Assembly (NCBI GenBank): GCA_029243145.1
Contig: JAQWSQ010000026.1
Coordinates: 1 to 64,000 of the forward strand
Reading direction: 5' to 3'
DNA: 64,000 nucleotides
Origin: Planctomycetaceae bacterium
GTDB lineage: Bacteria > Planctomycetota > Planctomycetia > Planctomycetales > Planctomycetaceae
Made by a program: the position numbers and the translations under genes. The notes beneath the pieces were generated by a model, which saw nothing but the letters and a program-made list of their open reading frames with translations, made no database searches and had not been told where the DNA came from. Of the stretch, positions 43,540-52,240 are shown piece after piece. The first letter of the stretch is position 1; each line of letters starts with the position of its first letter.

Positions 43540-43590
43540 CAAGGATCTCTTTCAGTATAAGCCGATATGTGTGAGGACTGAGAAATACGG

Positions 43591-43630
43591 AAAATCCCCA
43601 TCAAAAGCAAGCATTTGCTACGGGGATTTT
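43591..43630. other. Nested hairpin upstream of MFS gene
   Basis: AAAATCCCC (43591-43599) pairs with GGGGATTTT (43622-43630), and within the loop AGCAA (43606-43610) pairs with TTGCT (43615-43619). It lies between the YTV-like gene's terminator and the MFS start on the minus strand. Confidence 0.6.
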
Positions 43631-43661
43631 GCGGAAAGAGAAGAGACTGGTCACTACGCAG

Positions 43662-43696
43662 CAAAAAGCCCGAATGAGTGATCACTCATCCGGGCT
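43662..43696 (-). terminator. Rho-independent terminator of the YTV-like gene
   Basis: A 30-bp palindrome (43667-43696) with 14 of 15 paired bases, stem AGCCCGAATGAGTGA, followed on the minus strand by TTTTT (plus-strand A run at 43663-43667). It lies 30 bases after the stop codon at 43726, the expected place and orientation. Confidence 0.85.
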
Positions 43697-43725
43697 CTAA
43701 ATCTCGTTCATGCTGCAAACTGGGC

Positions 43726-45060
43726 CTAGTGGCCGCAGGTGCTGCAGTGTCCGCAATTGGTTGCACAAGGCGACGAGACACAGACCTTTTTGGTACGAGT
43801 CTCGGCGACCATTTTACAAACTTTGACTTCAACCTGTTTTTCGACGGTGTGAGGAACCATCACGGTGCAGGTTTCTGTGACATCCTGAGCGACACAGTCG
43901 TAAACACAAACTTCGTATTCGACGGTTTCGGTGTGAGGAATGGCAACACAGTATTCGACGGTGCGAGTTGCTTGTGAGGTTTCGTAATCGGTGACGCAGC
44001 AAGTGCGTTCACGTTCTTCACAAACCCATTCACAAACTTCGTACTGACACTCAACTTGGCTTTCTTCGTAGTGGCAGACTTTGACGGTCTTCTTGTGCAT
44101 TTCAGGCTTACAGACAGTGACCTGGTACTCACAAGGTTCTTCGTAAGTTTCGTAGCTGCATTCCTGCACAGTTTTCTTGTGCATTTCCGGTTTGCAGACA
44201 GTCACTTGGTAGTCATAAGACTCTGTGTGACATTTCTGCTGATAAGCGGTGTACTCTTTTTCTTTGGTGACGATTTTCGGCACCCAAACTTTGTAGACCT
44301 TCGCACAGACGGGAGCACAGGTATTGCATCCACCACAGCTTGAGCCACATTGCGAACCGCAGGGATCGCAACCAGTGCTGCATGGTTTCGCAGCGACTTG
44401 ACGTTCTTCCCAATGACCTTCATCGACACAAACGGTGCAGGTCTTGGTGACCGGTACGCATTCAGTGACAACTCGCGTGCCGGTGCGTGTTTCGGTGTGA
44501 GGAACCATCACGCAGTATTCGACTTCACGTTCGGTGGTGACTGGTTTACACATGACACGAGTTCCCTTGCGAGTTTCGGTATGTGGAACTATGACACAGT
44601 ATTCAACTTCTTTCTCGGTCCAGACTGGTGTACAGACCGTTTTGGTCCTTGTGACAGTCTTGGTGTGAGGCACGGCGACCGAGTACTTCTGAGTCACTTC
44701 GCGAGTCACGGGAGTACAAACTGTGTAAGTTTCATCTCGAGTCCGTGTTTCTGTGGTGTAAGTCGTACACTCGCGAGTTTTCTTCTCCATACGTGGAACC
44801 ATTTTGTGAACGGTTCGTGTGTAAGTCTTCTGTTCCGGTTTGTACTCGGTGCAGTGAACCGTTTTTGTGACAGTTTCCCAAGTAGGGACCATCACGGTAC
44901 ATTCCACTTCCTTGTAAACAGGCTCGCATCGAACCGGCGCACAGCAGACGGGAGCAGGCTCACAACACTGTGATTTCTTACAAAGTCCAAAGAGACCGGC
45001 AGATGCCTCTGTTCCGATCATGGCAGTCAGTGCCACGATCACAAAGCTCAGCTTTTTCAT
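43726..45060 (-). CDS. Cysteine-rich YTV-like cell wall protein
   Basis: 444 residues from the ATG at 45060, which has AAGGA at good spacing; the open frame upstream is not protein-like. Signal peptide ends near EASAG. The mature protein is built almost wholly of repeats rich in Val, Thr, Tyr, Glu and Cys, with units of the form VEYCV(M/I)VPHTETR and YQVTVCKPEMHKKTV, and dozens of cysteines including CGSQCGSSCGGCNTC and a CNHC-like end. This matches the planctomycete YTV protein family, reported as wall or surface components stabilised by disulfides. Expression is probably high given the strong terminator. Confidence 0.88.
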   Translation of the reverse strand: MKKLSFVIVALTAMIGTEASAGLFGLCKKSQCCEPAPVCCAPVRCEPVYKEVECTVMVPTWETVTKTVHCTEYKPEQKTYTRTVHKMVPRMEKKTRECTTYTTETRTRDETYTVCTPVTREVTQKYSVAVPHTKTVTRTKTVCTPVWTEKEVEYCVIVPHTETRKGTRVMCKPVTTEREVEYCVMVPHTETRTGTRVVTECVPVTKTCTVCVDEGHWEERQVAAKPCSTGCDPCGSQCGSSCGGCNTCAPVCAKVYKVWVPKIVTKEKEYTAYQQKCHTESYDYQVTVCKPEMHKKTVQECSYETYEEPCEYQVTVCKPEMHKKTVKVCHYEESQVECQYEVCEWVCEERERTCCVTDYETSQATRTVEYCVAIPHTETVEYEVCVYDCVAQDVTETCTVMVPHTVEKQVEVKVCKMVAETRTKKVCVSSPCATNCGHCSTCGH

Positions 45061-45355
45061 GTGATGTTCCTTCAAGATAGGTGATTGTAATCGAGGTGAC
45101 GTTCTGTCATAAATCCGGTCAGAGGCGTGGGGGGCCAATGTCTGTATCCAGACTGAATTACCATGATAGCGTTCAACTTGAGTATTAAAATGAGATAACT
45201 GAATAAGATGGGGTGAGTAGGAAAAAGGGCGCAACTGTAACGATCGGATCGATTGATCGAGGCCGTCATACAGGCTTTTGCTTGCATCTGAGCGAGAGTA
45301 ACCTGTATTTTAAGCCTCTTCTTCAAAGTGGCGCATCGGATCTACTTAACTCATT

Positions 45356-46414
45356 ATGAACGTGGAAGATATGACTGATAAAACAGTGAAATTTGGACTG
45401 ATTGGATTCGGGGCATGGGGAGGCTGTCATGCGAACGCCATCAATGTGACAGATGGGGCTGAGATTGTGGCCATTGCCGTCCGTTCCGAAGAATCACAAT
45501 CCAAAGCTCGCGAAGCGTATCCCGACGCTCAGGTTTATGGCGATTACAAAGAACTGCTGGCGAATGACGAAATCGAGGCTGTCGATATTGTGGTGCCGAG
45601 TTTCTTGCACCATGAAGTCGCCAAAGCGGCTCTCGAAGCGGGTAAGCATTTGCTCCTCGAAAAACCGATGACGCTTAGTGTGGCTGACTGCCGGGAACTG
45701 GTTGAAATTGCTCAAAGCCAAAATGTGAATTTGGCGATTGGTCATGAACTTCGCTTATCGTCTCTTTGGGCTCGTGCCAAAGAAATGATTGATGAGGGCT
45801 TGATTGGAGATCCTCAATACGTTTTGGTCGAACTATCCCGCCGTCCCTATCGTCCTGGAGCCTCTGGCTGGCGGTTCGATCTGGATCGTGTCGGCAATTG
45901 GATTCTTGAGGAGCCGATTCACTTTTTCGACTTGGCTCGCTGGTATCTCTCCTTTGCGGGTGAGCCAGAATCAATTTACGCAAAAGCCAATTCTCGAGAT
46001 CCCGAACATCCCGAGTTACAGGATAACTTCAGTGCCATCATGAATTGGTCAGGTGGCCAATATGCAGTCGTGACTCAAACACTCTCCGCGTTTGAGCATC
46101 ATCAAACGGCAAAGATCACCGGGACAAAAGGTGCCATCTGGGCCAGTTGGAGTGGGGCCATGGATCGCACACGACATCCCACTTTCTTCCTGAAGGCATT
46201 TGATGGCGAAGAAGTCCGGGAACTTAAGCTGGAACGAAGTGCTGGAGAATTATTTGAGTTAGAGGATCAGATTGCCATGCTGGTGAATGCCATTCGCAAT
46301 GGTGGACCAATTGCCTGTCCGGGTGAAGACGGCATGTGGTCTGTGGCGATGTGCTTGGCGGCTCAGAAATCAGTCGATGAAAATCGGGCAGTCAAGATGG
46401 ACGAAGTGGTTTAA
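45356..46414 (+). CDS. Gfo/Idh/MocA-family oxidoreductase
   Basis: 352 residues. Rossmann signature FGLIGFGAWGGCHANA at about 13-28 and the EKPMTLSV motif near residue 102 are diagnostic for this NAD(P)-dependent sugar dehydrogenase family; the second domain holds the substrate site with the conserved HFFDLARW segment. No signal peptide. An ATG at 45371 is an alternative start. The last four bases overlap the convergent glycosyltransferase gene. Substrate, probably a sugar or cyclitol, is unknown. Confidence 0.9.
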   Translation: MNVEDMTDKTVKFGLIGFGAWGGCHANAINVTDGAEIVAIAVRSEESQSKAREAYPDAQVYGDYKELLANDEIEAVDIVVPSFLHHEVAKAALEAGKHLLLEKPMTLSVADCRELVEIAQSQNVNLAIGHELRLSSLWARAKEMIDEGLIGDPQYVLVELSRRPYRPGASGWRFDLDRVGNWILEEPIHFFDLARWYLSFAGEPESIYAKANSRDPEHPELQDNFSAIMNWSGGQYAVVTQTLSAFEHHQTAKITGTKGAIWASWSGAMDRTRHPTFFLKAFDGEEVRELKLERSAGELFELEDQIAMLVNAIRNGGPIACPGEDGMWSVAMCLAAQKSVDENRAVKMDEVV

Positions 46415-47499
46415 GCCGCATCTGATTGCGCGAGCTGATTAGTTTCGACACACGCCTGAAAGGCCGTCCAAACTCGTGCGACGTCGAGTTCCTGCATGCA
46501 GGCCATGTGTGCATCCCCCGTACAAGGACACTGTTTCTTGTAGCTGGCACGACACTCAACAGTCGTTGAGACCAATGAGTGTTGAGTTCCCGGTGGTCCC
46601 GAGCGGATGGAGTCCGTACAAAGAAACACGCCGACGACGGGAGTTCCCAAACCGGCGCCGAGATGCATCGGGCCGGAGTCGTTGGTCAACATTAAGTCTG
46701 TTCTCTGGAGAATGGCCGAGAGTTGCTTGAGAGTTGTTTGCCCGGCCAGATTGACCAGTGAAAGATCGGGGACCAGTTCTCGCAGTCGCAATTCCAAGGG
46801 ATCGCAGAGTTCGCGCTCGTTGAGGCCACCAATGAGGCAGACACCCATCTGATATTTTTGGACGGCACGAGCGGCGACCTCTGCATATTTTTCGATGGGC
46901 CAGCGTTTTGTGATCCATTGAGCACCGGGAGAGATTGTCAAAACCGGTTGCTGCAGAGTGGACAGCGATTCGTCCGCCCACACTTGATCTTCTTGACTGA
47001 TAAAAATCTGCGTTTCTTTGGTGCTCTCGGCATATCCCAGAAATTCAGCGAGTCGCCAATTGCGTGCGTGAGCCGGTACGTCTCGCGTTGTCTCGGGGAT
47101 GGTGCCATTGACTGTTAAGTGAGACCCTTCACGGGCGGTTTCTAGGCCGATACGTGTCTTGGCACCGGTTGCCAGAGTCATGACTCCCGTTCGCAAGAGT
47201 CCTTGGAGGTCGATTACCAGGTCGAATCGATGAGACCGAAGCTGTTTCAGAAGTCCTCCCCAACTCGCCCAAGTCCCGCGACGGTCGAAGATCATCAACT
47301 TGTCGATTAGCGGATGGTCTTCGAGCAGATTGGCGAATCCTTTGTTGATCACCCAACTTATTTCCGCTTCGGGATAGCAATCTTTCAGGACGGAAAGCAA
47401 AGGGAGAGTTTGCACAATATCACCCAGGGCACTCGGCTTGATGATACAGATACGCCGAGGACTCAATGATTTCAACGATTCAGCCGAATTCCGGCTCAT
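46411..47499 (-). CDS. Glycosyltransferase family 9 (heptosyltransferase-like)
   Basis: 362 residues from ATG 47499, chosen because GGAG lies nine bases upstream; the frame stays open to 47604. Signatures: IIKPSALGDIVQTLPLL at the start (nucleotide-sugar and acceptor contacts), SPGAQWITKRWP in the middle, and TNDSGPMHLGAGLGTPVVGVF near the end, all typical of ADP-heptose:LPS heptosyltransferases. A Cys-rich QCPCTGDAHMACM segment near the C-terminus is also seen in related enzymes. Role in outer-membrane polysaccharide assembly is inferred; no other LPS genes are nearby. Confidence 0.88.
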   Translation of the reverse strand: MSRNSAESLKSLSPRRICIIKPSALGDIVQTLPLLSVLKDCYPEAEISWVINKGFANLLEDHPLIDKLMIFDRRGTWASWGGLLKQLRSHRFDLVIDLQGLLRTGVMTLATGAKTRIGLETAREGSHLTVNGTIPETTRDVPAHARNWRLAEFLGYAESTKETQIFISQEDQVWADESLSTLQQPVLTISPGAQWITKRWPIEKYAEVAARAVQKYQMGVCLIGGLNERELCDPLELRLRELVPDLSLVNLAGQTTLKQLSAILQRTDLMLTNDSGPMHLGAGLGTPVVGVFLCTDSIRSGPPGTQHSLVSTTVECRASYKKQCPCTGDAHMACMQELDVARVWTAFQACVETNQLAQSDAA

Positions 47500-47688
47500 C
47501 AGTGCGGGCTCCATTCCTATTGTAGATTGATGGGCCAAATGATAGCGATGATTGCGAAATTGGAGAACCCCACATTTGGGGCGAAAGAGACTGAGAACAA
47601 ACAACTTCGGTCATAAATGGGGTGACATTGGAACGGCTCACTGATAGTCTGGGGAGAGTTCAAAACCTTCGATTTGGAACCGAGTCTT

Positions 47689-48510
47689 ATGCCACTGGAA
47701 TTGACCCTCAGACAGGAAGTTTCGATCCCCTTGGAGGTCGATCCGATTCGCCTCGAGACAGTCCGCGAACTCAGTGTCGATCAAATCCAAAAGTTGACCA
47801 TTTTTCATGGAAACAAGCAGCCCGAAGTGGGCGAGTTATTTGACGTGAAAGGGTCGGCTGCTGATAATGAGATGGTCTGGGTGGGGGATTGTGCCAAGGT
47901 CAAGTTGATTGGGACACATCTCTCCGAAGGGACAGTTCGTGTGGAAGGCAATGTGGGTATGCACGTCGGTGCCGAGATGACGGGTGGTCAGGTCATCATT
48001 AACGGTAACGCCGCCGATTGGGTGGGGGCTGAAATGCACGGCGGACGTATTCACGTCAAAGGAAATGCCGGCCATCTTGTGGGAGCCGTCTATCGAGGCG
48101 GTCGGCGCGGTATGACTGGTGGCGAAATTCTGATTGATGGCAATGCGGGGAACGAAATTGGACACACAATGCGACGCGGCTTGATCGCCATCAAAGGTGA
48201 TGCGGGTGACGGAGTCGGTTTCAATATGATCGCCGGGACCATTCTGGTTTTTGGTTCGTCCGGGATTCGCCACGGCGCGGGAATGCGACGTGGGACCATC
48301 GGTTTGCTGGGAGGAGATTCAAAACCCGATATCTTACCTACCTTCAGACACGCAGGCAGAACTTCGCCACTGTTTATGAAGTTGTATTTTAAGCATTTGG
48401 CCGATGTCGGCTTTGATGTCTCGTCCGTGGCTTCTGAGTTTGAAAAGTATGCGGGAGATTTTTTGGAATTGGGAAAAGGCGAAATTCTCACCCCTCGATT
48501 CGCTGTCTAA
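47689..48510 (+). CDS. fhcC: Formylmethanofuran dehydrogenase subunit C homologue
   Basis: 273 residues from ATG 47689 (a TTG at 47674 would add five). The sequence is a right-handed beta-helix of GXGXG-type repeats, e.g. GNVGMHVGAEMTGGQVIING, GNAADWVGAEMHGGRI and GNAGNEIGHTMRRGLIAIKG, the fold shared by FwdC/FhcC and the glutamate synthase alpha C-terminus. In planctomycetes and methylotrophs FhcC belongs to formyltransferase/hydrolase complex of the H4MPT C1 pathway, releasing formate from formyl-methanofuran-like carriers. The other fhc subunits are not in the window. Glutamate synthase fragment is less likely given length and lack of fused domains. Confidence 0.85.
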   Translation: MPLELTLRQEVSIPLEVDPIRLETVRELSVDQIQKLTIFHGNKQPEVGELFDVKGSAADNEMVWVGDCAKVKLIGTHLSEGTVRVEGNVGMHVGAEMTGGQVIINGNAADWVGAEMHGGRIHVKGNAGHLVGAVYRGGRRGMTGGEILIDGNAGNEIGHTMRRGLIAIKGDAGDGVGFNMIAGTILVFGSSGIRHGAGMRRGTIGLLGGDSKPDILPTFRHAGRTSPLFMKLYFKHLADVGFDVSSVASEFEKYAGDFLELGKGEILTPRFAV

Positions 48511-48552
48511 AGTTTTCTTCCCGCTCGGCGGGATTGATGAGAATGATTTGTG

Positions 48553-50226
48553 ATGTCTTCGTCTGCCAATATCGCCACCAGGCTTTCAGAGTTTGCACAA
48601 CAGATTCCCGATAATCCGGCAGTCGTTCAGTGCCATTGCGGTAAAGATGGTCGGATGAATTACACTCAGATCACCATCGCTGAACTTGATCGGCAAAGTG
48701 ACCAACTCGCGAAAGCTTTGCGAAAGCGTGGTTTGCAGTCGGGACAGAAAATTGTGCTGATGGTTCCGCCGGGGCTCAAGTTCTTTAGTCTGACTTTTGC
48801 ATTATTCAAAGCCGGGGCGACGGTCGTTCTGATCGATCCCGGTATGGGGCGTACGCGCATCTTTGATTGTCTCGAAGAGATCAACCCCGACGGATTTATT
48901 GGAATTCCTTTGGTGCAGATTGTTCGCTGCCTGAATCGTAAGCGATTTCCGAATGCGTCCATGAATGTGACAGTAGGCCTCCGATGGCTCTGGGGAGGTT
49001 CGACGTTCGACCAACTTTTGAAAGTCGATACCTCAGACGTTCAATTGCCGGTCGTTTCGAGTTCCGATTCTGCGGCCATCATTTTTACGAGTGGTAGTAC
49101 GGGGCCACCCAAGGGAGTTCTGTACGAGCATGGCATGTTCAATTCGCAGGTTGAACAACTCCAGGAGTTCTTTCAGGTCGAACCAGGAGAAGTCGACTTG
49201 GCGGCATTTCCCTTATTTGCTTTGTTCGACGCCGGCATGGGGGTGACTTCGGTGATTCCCGATATGAATCCCACCCGGCCGGCAGATGTCGACCCCGAAA
49301 ACATTCTCGACCCGATTCGCGATTTTCAAATCACACAAGCGTTTGGTTCTCCTGCGCTCTGGAATCGGGTGGGGAAATATTGCGTGGAAAAGTCCATCAC
49401 GATTCCGCATCTCAAACGAATTTGCAGTGCCGGGGCGCCTTTGCCGTTACCCATTCTAAACCGGATGCACTCCGTTCTGGAGGAACCTGCGGCCGACATG
49501 TATCCACCGTACGGTGCCACCGAATCTTTGCCGATTGCCTGTCTCGCGGGTCGAGAGATGGTGGGGAGAATTGGAGAACGAACCGCAGCCGGCGCGGGGA
49601 CTTGTGTGGGACATCCTTTCGAGAAAATCGACGTTCGCATTATTCGTATTGTAGATGGTCCGATTGACTCTCCTGCCGAGATGGAGGTTTTACCTGCGGA
49701 AAAGATCGGAGAAATCACCGTTTCGGGTGAGGTTGTGACCAAAGAGTATTTCAATCGCCCCGAGGCAACTCGCTTGGGAAAAATCAAAAGCGAAACGGAG
49801 TTGTGGCATCGTGTGGGAGATGTCGGGTATCTCGATGAAGAAGGGCTGCTGTGGTTTTGCGGTCGCAAAGCTCATATTGTTTCGACGGCAAACGGTCCCC
49901 TTTATACCGAACAATGCGAACCGATCTTCAATGAACATTCACAGGTCTACCGGACGGCGTTAGTGGGAGTCGGAGAAAAAGGGAATCAGCAACCGGTGAT
50001 TGTGGTGGAACGCGAACCCGCCTATTTGTCACAATCAAAAAGTGATCAGGATCAGTTGCTTGCCGACTTGCGGGAAATGGCCGTGCAACAATCACACACA
50101 GCGAGTGTGGAAACCTTTTTGTTTCATCCCGCTTTACCTGTTGATATCAGGCATAATGTGAAGATCAATCGCGAGAAACTTGCCATCTGGGCATCACAAG
50201 AACTTGCCGAGGGAGAGATGGTTTGA
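48553..50226 (+). CDS. AMP-dependent ligase, OleC-like (beta-lactone synthetase type)
   Basis: 557 residues from ATG 48553 (GTG 48550 adjoins it). ANL-superfamily adenylating enzyme: [14 protein letters not shown] is the P-loop (motif A3), [11 protein letters not shown] is A5, and [21 protein letters not shown] spans A7-A8. The sequence resembles OleC, which turns beta-hydroxy acids into beta-lactones in long-chain olefin synthesis; the following gene is an OleD-like reductase, overlapping by four bases, which supports this. OleA and OleB are not seen nearby. A plain fatty acyl-CoA ligase is the alternative. Confidence 0.82.
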   Translation: MSSSANIATRLSEFAQQIPDNPAVVQCHCGKDGRMNYTQITIAELDRQSDQLAKALRKRGLQSGQKIVLMVPPGLKFFSLTFALFKAGATVVLIDPGMGRTRIFDCLEEINPDGFIGIPLVQIVRCLNRKRFPNASMNVTVGLRWLWGGSTFDQLLKVDTSDVQLPVVSSSDSAAIIFTSGSTGPPKGVLYEHGMFNSQVEQLQEFFQVEPGEVDLAAFPLFALFDAGMGVTSVIPDMNPTRPADVDPENILDPIRDFQITQAFGSPALWNRVGKYCVEKSITIPHLKRICSAGAPLPLPILNRMHSVLEEPAADMYPPYGATESLPIACLAGREMVGRIGERTAAGAGTCVGHPFEKIDVRIIRIVDGPIDSPAEMEVLPAEKIGEITVSGEVVTKEYFNRPEATRLGKIKSETELWHRVGDVGYLDEEGLLWFCGRKAHIVSTANGPLYTEQCEPIFNEHSQVYRTALVGVGEKGNQQPVIVVEREPAYLSQSKSDQDQLLADLREMAVQQSHTASVETFLFHPALPVDIRHNVKINREKLAIWASQELAEGEMV

Positions 50227-51236
50227 AAGCTCTGGTCACGGGGGGAGGCGGTTTTCTCGGACGCTATCTGGTTGAGCAACTGCTTGACCGTGGTGATCAG
50301 GTGCGGGTGCTTAGTCGTGGTGAGTATCCGTTTTTGCAGGAAATGGATGTCGAATGTGTGCGCGGTGATGTTCGTAACCAAGATGACGTGAAGCTTGCTT
50401 GTGCAGGCATTGATACGGTTTTTCATACGGCTGCCGTTCCCGGCATTTGGGGGCCTTGGGAGCGATATCATTCGATCAATACACAAGGCACGTTGAATCT
50501 TTTGAAGTCAGCACAAGAACAAGGGGTGAAACGATTCTTATACACGAGTTCTCCCAGTGTGATTTTTGACAACGTCAATCATCTTCAAGCCGACGAAAGC
50601 CTGCCGTATCCAGATTCGTATCTCTGCCACTATCCTCATTCGAAGGCTTTGGCCGAGCAAACCGTTTTGAAAGCGAATGGCAATTCGGGAATGGCGACCT
50701 GTTCGATTCGTCCTCACTTGATGTGGGGACCAAGAGACAATCATTTGGTCCCGCGTTTATTACAACGGGCGAAAGCGGGAAGGCTCATACAAGTAGGGGA
50801 TGGTTCTAATCTGATATCGGTCATTTATGTGGAAAATGCGGCAGCCGCCCATTTGCAGGCCGCGGACAAATTGACCTTGGATTCTCCGGTGGCCGGTCAA
50901 GCCTATTTCATCAATGAGAAAGAGCCGGTTCAGCTTTGGGCCTGGATCCATGAGATTCTGGAGCTGGCCGACTTGCCACCCGCGAAAAGGAAAATCTCCC
51001 GTCGCACAGCATACATGGTGGGTACGTTCTTAGAATGGATAAATACGGTGTTCCGACTGAAGTCAGAACCAACCATGTGCCGTTTTTTGGCGAACCAACT
51101 TTCCTTGTCGCACACCTATAAGATTGATAAGGCAGAGCGTGACTTCGGTTATCATCCTCTTGTGACGTTCGAAGAGGGAATGCAGCGATTGAAAACCGAC
51201 ATGCCCCGAATCTTGGACACACCGACTCACAATTGA
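50223..51236 (+). CDS. Extended SDR, OleD-like 2-alkyl-3-ketoacid reductase
   Basis: 337 residues; TTG start overlapping the upstream stop (TTGA). Rossmann motif [11 protein letters not shown] near residue 6, [12 protein letters not shown], the Ser-containing [11 protein letters not shown] and the catalytic YPHSK (YxxxK). [10 protein letters not shown] and the C-terminal features resemble OleD, which reduces the beta-keto acid before OleC closes the lactone. The pairing with the ligase suggests a head-to-head hydrocarbon pathway, but a 3-beta-hydroxysteroid-type dehydrogenase is possible. A second SDR of the same group is at 12577-13593. Confidence 0.85.
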   Translation: MKALVTGGGGFLGRYLVEQLLDRGDQVRVLSRGEYPFLQEMDVECVRGDVRNQDDVKLACAGIDTVFHTAAVPGIWGPWERYHSINTQGTLNLLKSAQEQGVKRFLYTSSPSVIFDNVNHLQADESLPYPDSYLCHYPHSKALAEQTVLKANGNSGMATCSIRPHLMWGPRDNHLVPRLLQRAKAGRLIQVGDGSNLISVIYVENAAAAHLQAADKLTLDSPVAGQAYFINEKEPVQLWAWIHEILELADLPPAKRKISRRTAYMVGTFLEWINTVFRLKSEPTMCRFLANQLSLSHTYKIDKAERDFGYHPLVTFEEGMQRLKTDMPRILDTPTHN

Positions 51237-51511
51237 GCCAATGCGCGAAGTGAGTGCGATTATCGGGAGTCTGACGAGAAAGTGTTTCACGCTGAATGGG
51301 GCAACAATAAAGTCGTGTGAGGCAGTACGCGATTTGCGCGATCCGAATAACCCGGTTGCCGAAGTCAAAAATGAGTTCATACAAAGCAGCAAAACGCTCC
51401 ATTTTAGTGATGTGTGCCACACTTAAAGTCATCTTGTCAGAGAATTCCCCTTGTTCCTGCGTAAGAGAACATCACAATGTATAAGTTCGGTTATTTGGAG
51501 AGGGGCTCGCG

Positions 51512-52189
51512 ATGAAGAAGCTCAGTCTGGTTCTGTTAACTCTGGTGTCGTCAATAGTGTTCGGCAATCAAAGTGCTTTTGCGCAGATGAAAATTACTCC
51601 TCTTTTGAAGTCTGAAGCGGAAAAGGTCGAGGAAGACGACGTTCCCGTCGTCGTAGAAGATGAGAAGATTCTTACTGTCTCGGAAATGTTTGCCGGGACG
51701 AAGGATTATCAAAAAGGGGATCCTCTCACTTGGGAGTTTGTTACACCCATTATTGAACAACTCCGCGAACAAGGCTTAACGCTTCCGAAAAACGCAGAAT
51801 TACAGCCGATGTTTCTCAGCGAGGGAGATCTCTTTTATAAAATGCTTTCGACGCGAATGGGCAAATCGTTTTTCAAAGATCTTTCCAAGTATCCAGAATC
51901 GATTGATCGGGCAGAACGGTATTTGAGTTTGCCGGATGGTCGGAAAGAACTTCAGTTTATTATCACCCGCAAAGGGGGAGCGGAGTTTTTTACAGATATG
52001 GTCAACAACCAAAATGGTCGTGAGACCGCCCGTATGATTTCATCAAACCCTGGAGATCAAAAGTTCGATCAGCCGACCGGGAGAATCTATCTGGAATCCC
52101 AGTTGATCGATTATCTGACGAATACCTCGGTACTTGCGAATTCCTCAGCCCAACCGGTTGAACCACCACGTCCCCGGAAGTATGACTGA
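51512..52189 (+). CDS. Secreted protein, unknown function
   Basis: 225 residues from an ATG with GAGAGGGG upstream. Signal peptide of about 24 residues (ending SAFAQ). The mature part begins with an acidic Glu/Asp/Val stretch, followed by a mostly helical domain, with no motif recognised. The next gene lies 51 bases downstream and is also secreted, so they may act together. Confidence 0.7.
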   Translation: MKKLSLVLLTLVSSIVFGNQSAFAQMKITPLLKSEAEKVEEDDVPVVVEDEKILTVSEMFAGTKDYQKGDPLTWEFVTPIIEQLREQGLTLPKNAELQPMFLSEGDLFYKMLSTRMGKSFFKDLSKYPESIDRAERYLSLPDGRKELQFIITRKGGAEFFTDMVNNQNGRETARMISSNPGDQKFDQPTGRIYLESQLIDYLTNTSVLANSSAQPVEPPRPRKYD

Positions 52190-52240
52190 TTGCCGTGATT
52201 CATCGTGCCCGTGTGCTTATCGACATTATGAAAGAAATTT

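Noticed and set aside
43726-45060. CRISPR-like repeat pattern inside the wall-protein gene
   Set aside because: The repeats are coding, of irregular spacing and follow the protein's repeated units.
51241-51426. 61-residue frame between the OleD-like gene and a secreted-protein gene
   Set aside because: ATG lies four bases after the previous stop, but there is no clear Shine-Dalgarno and the sequence has no recognised character; left unannotated.
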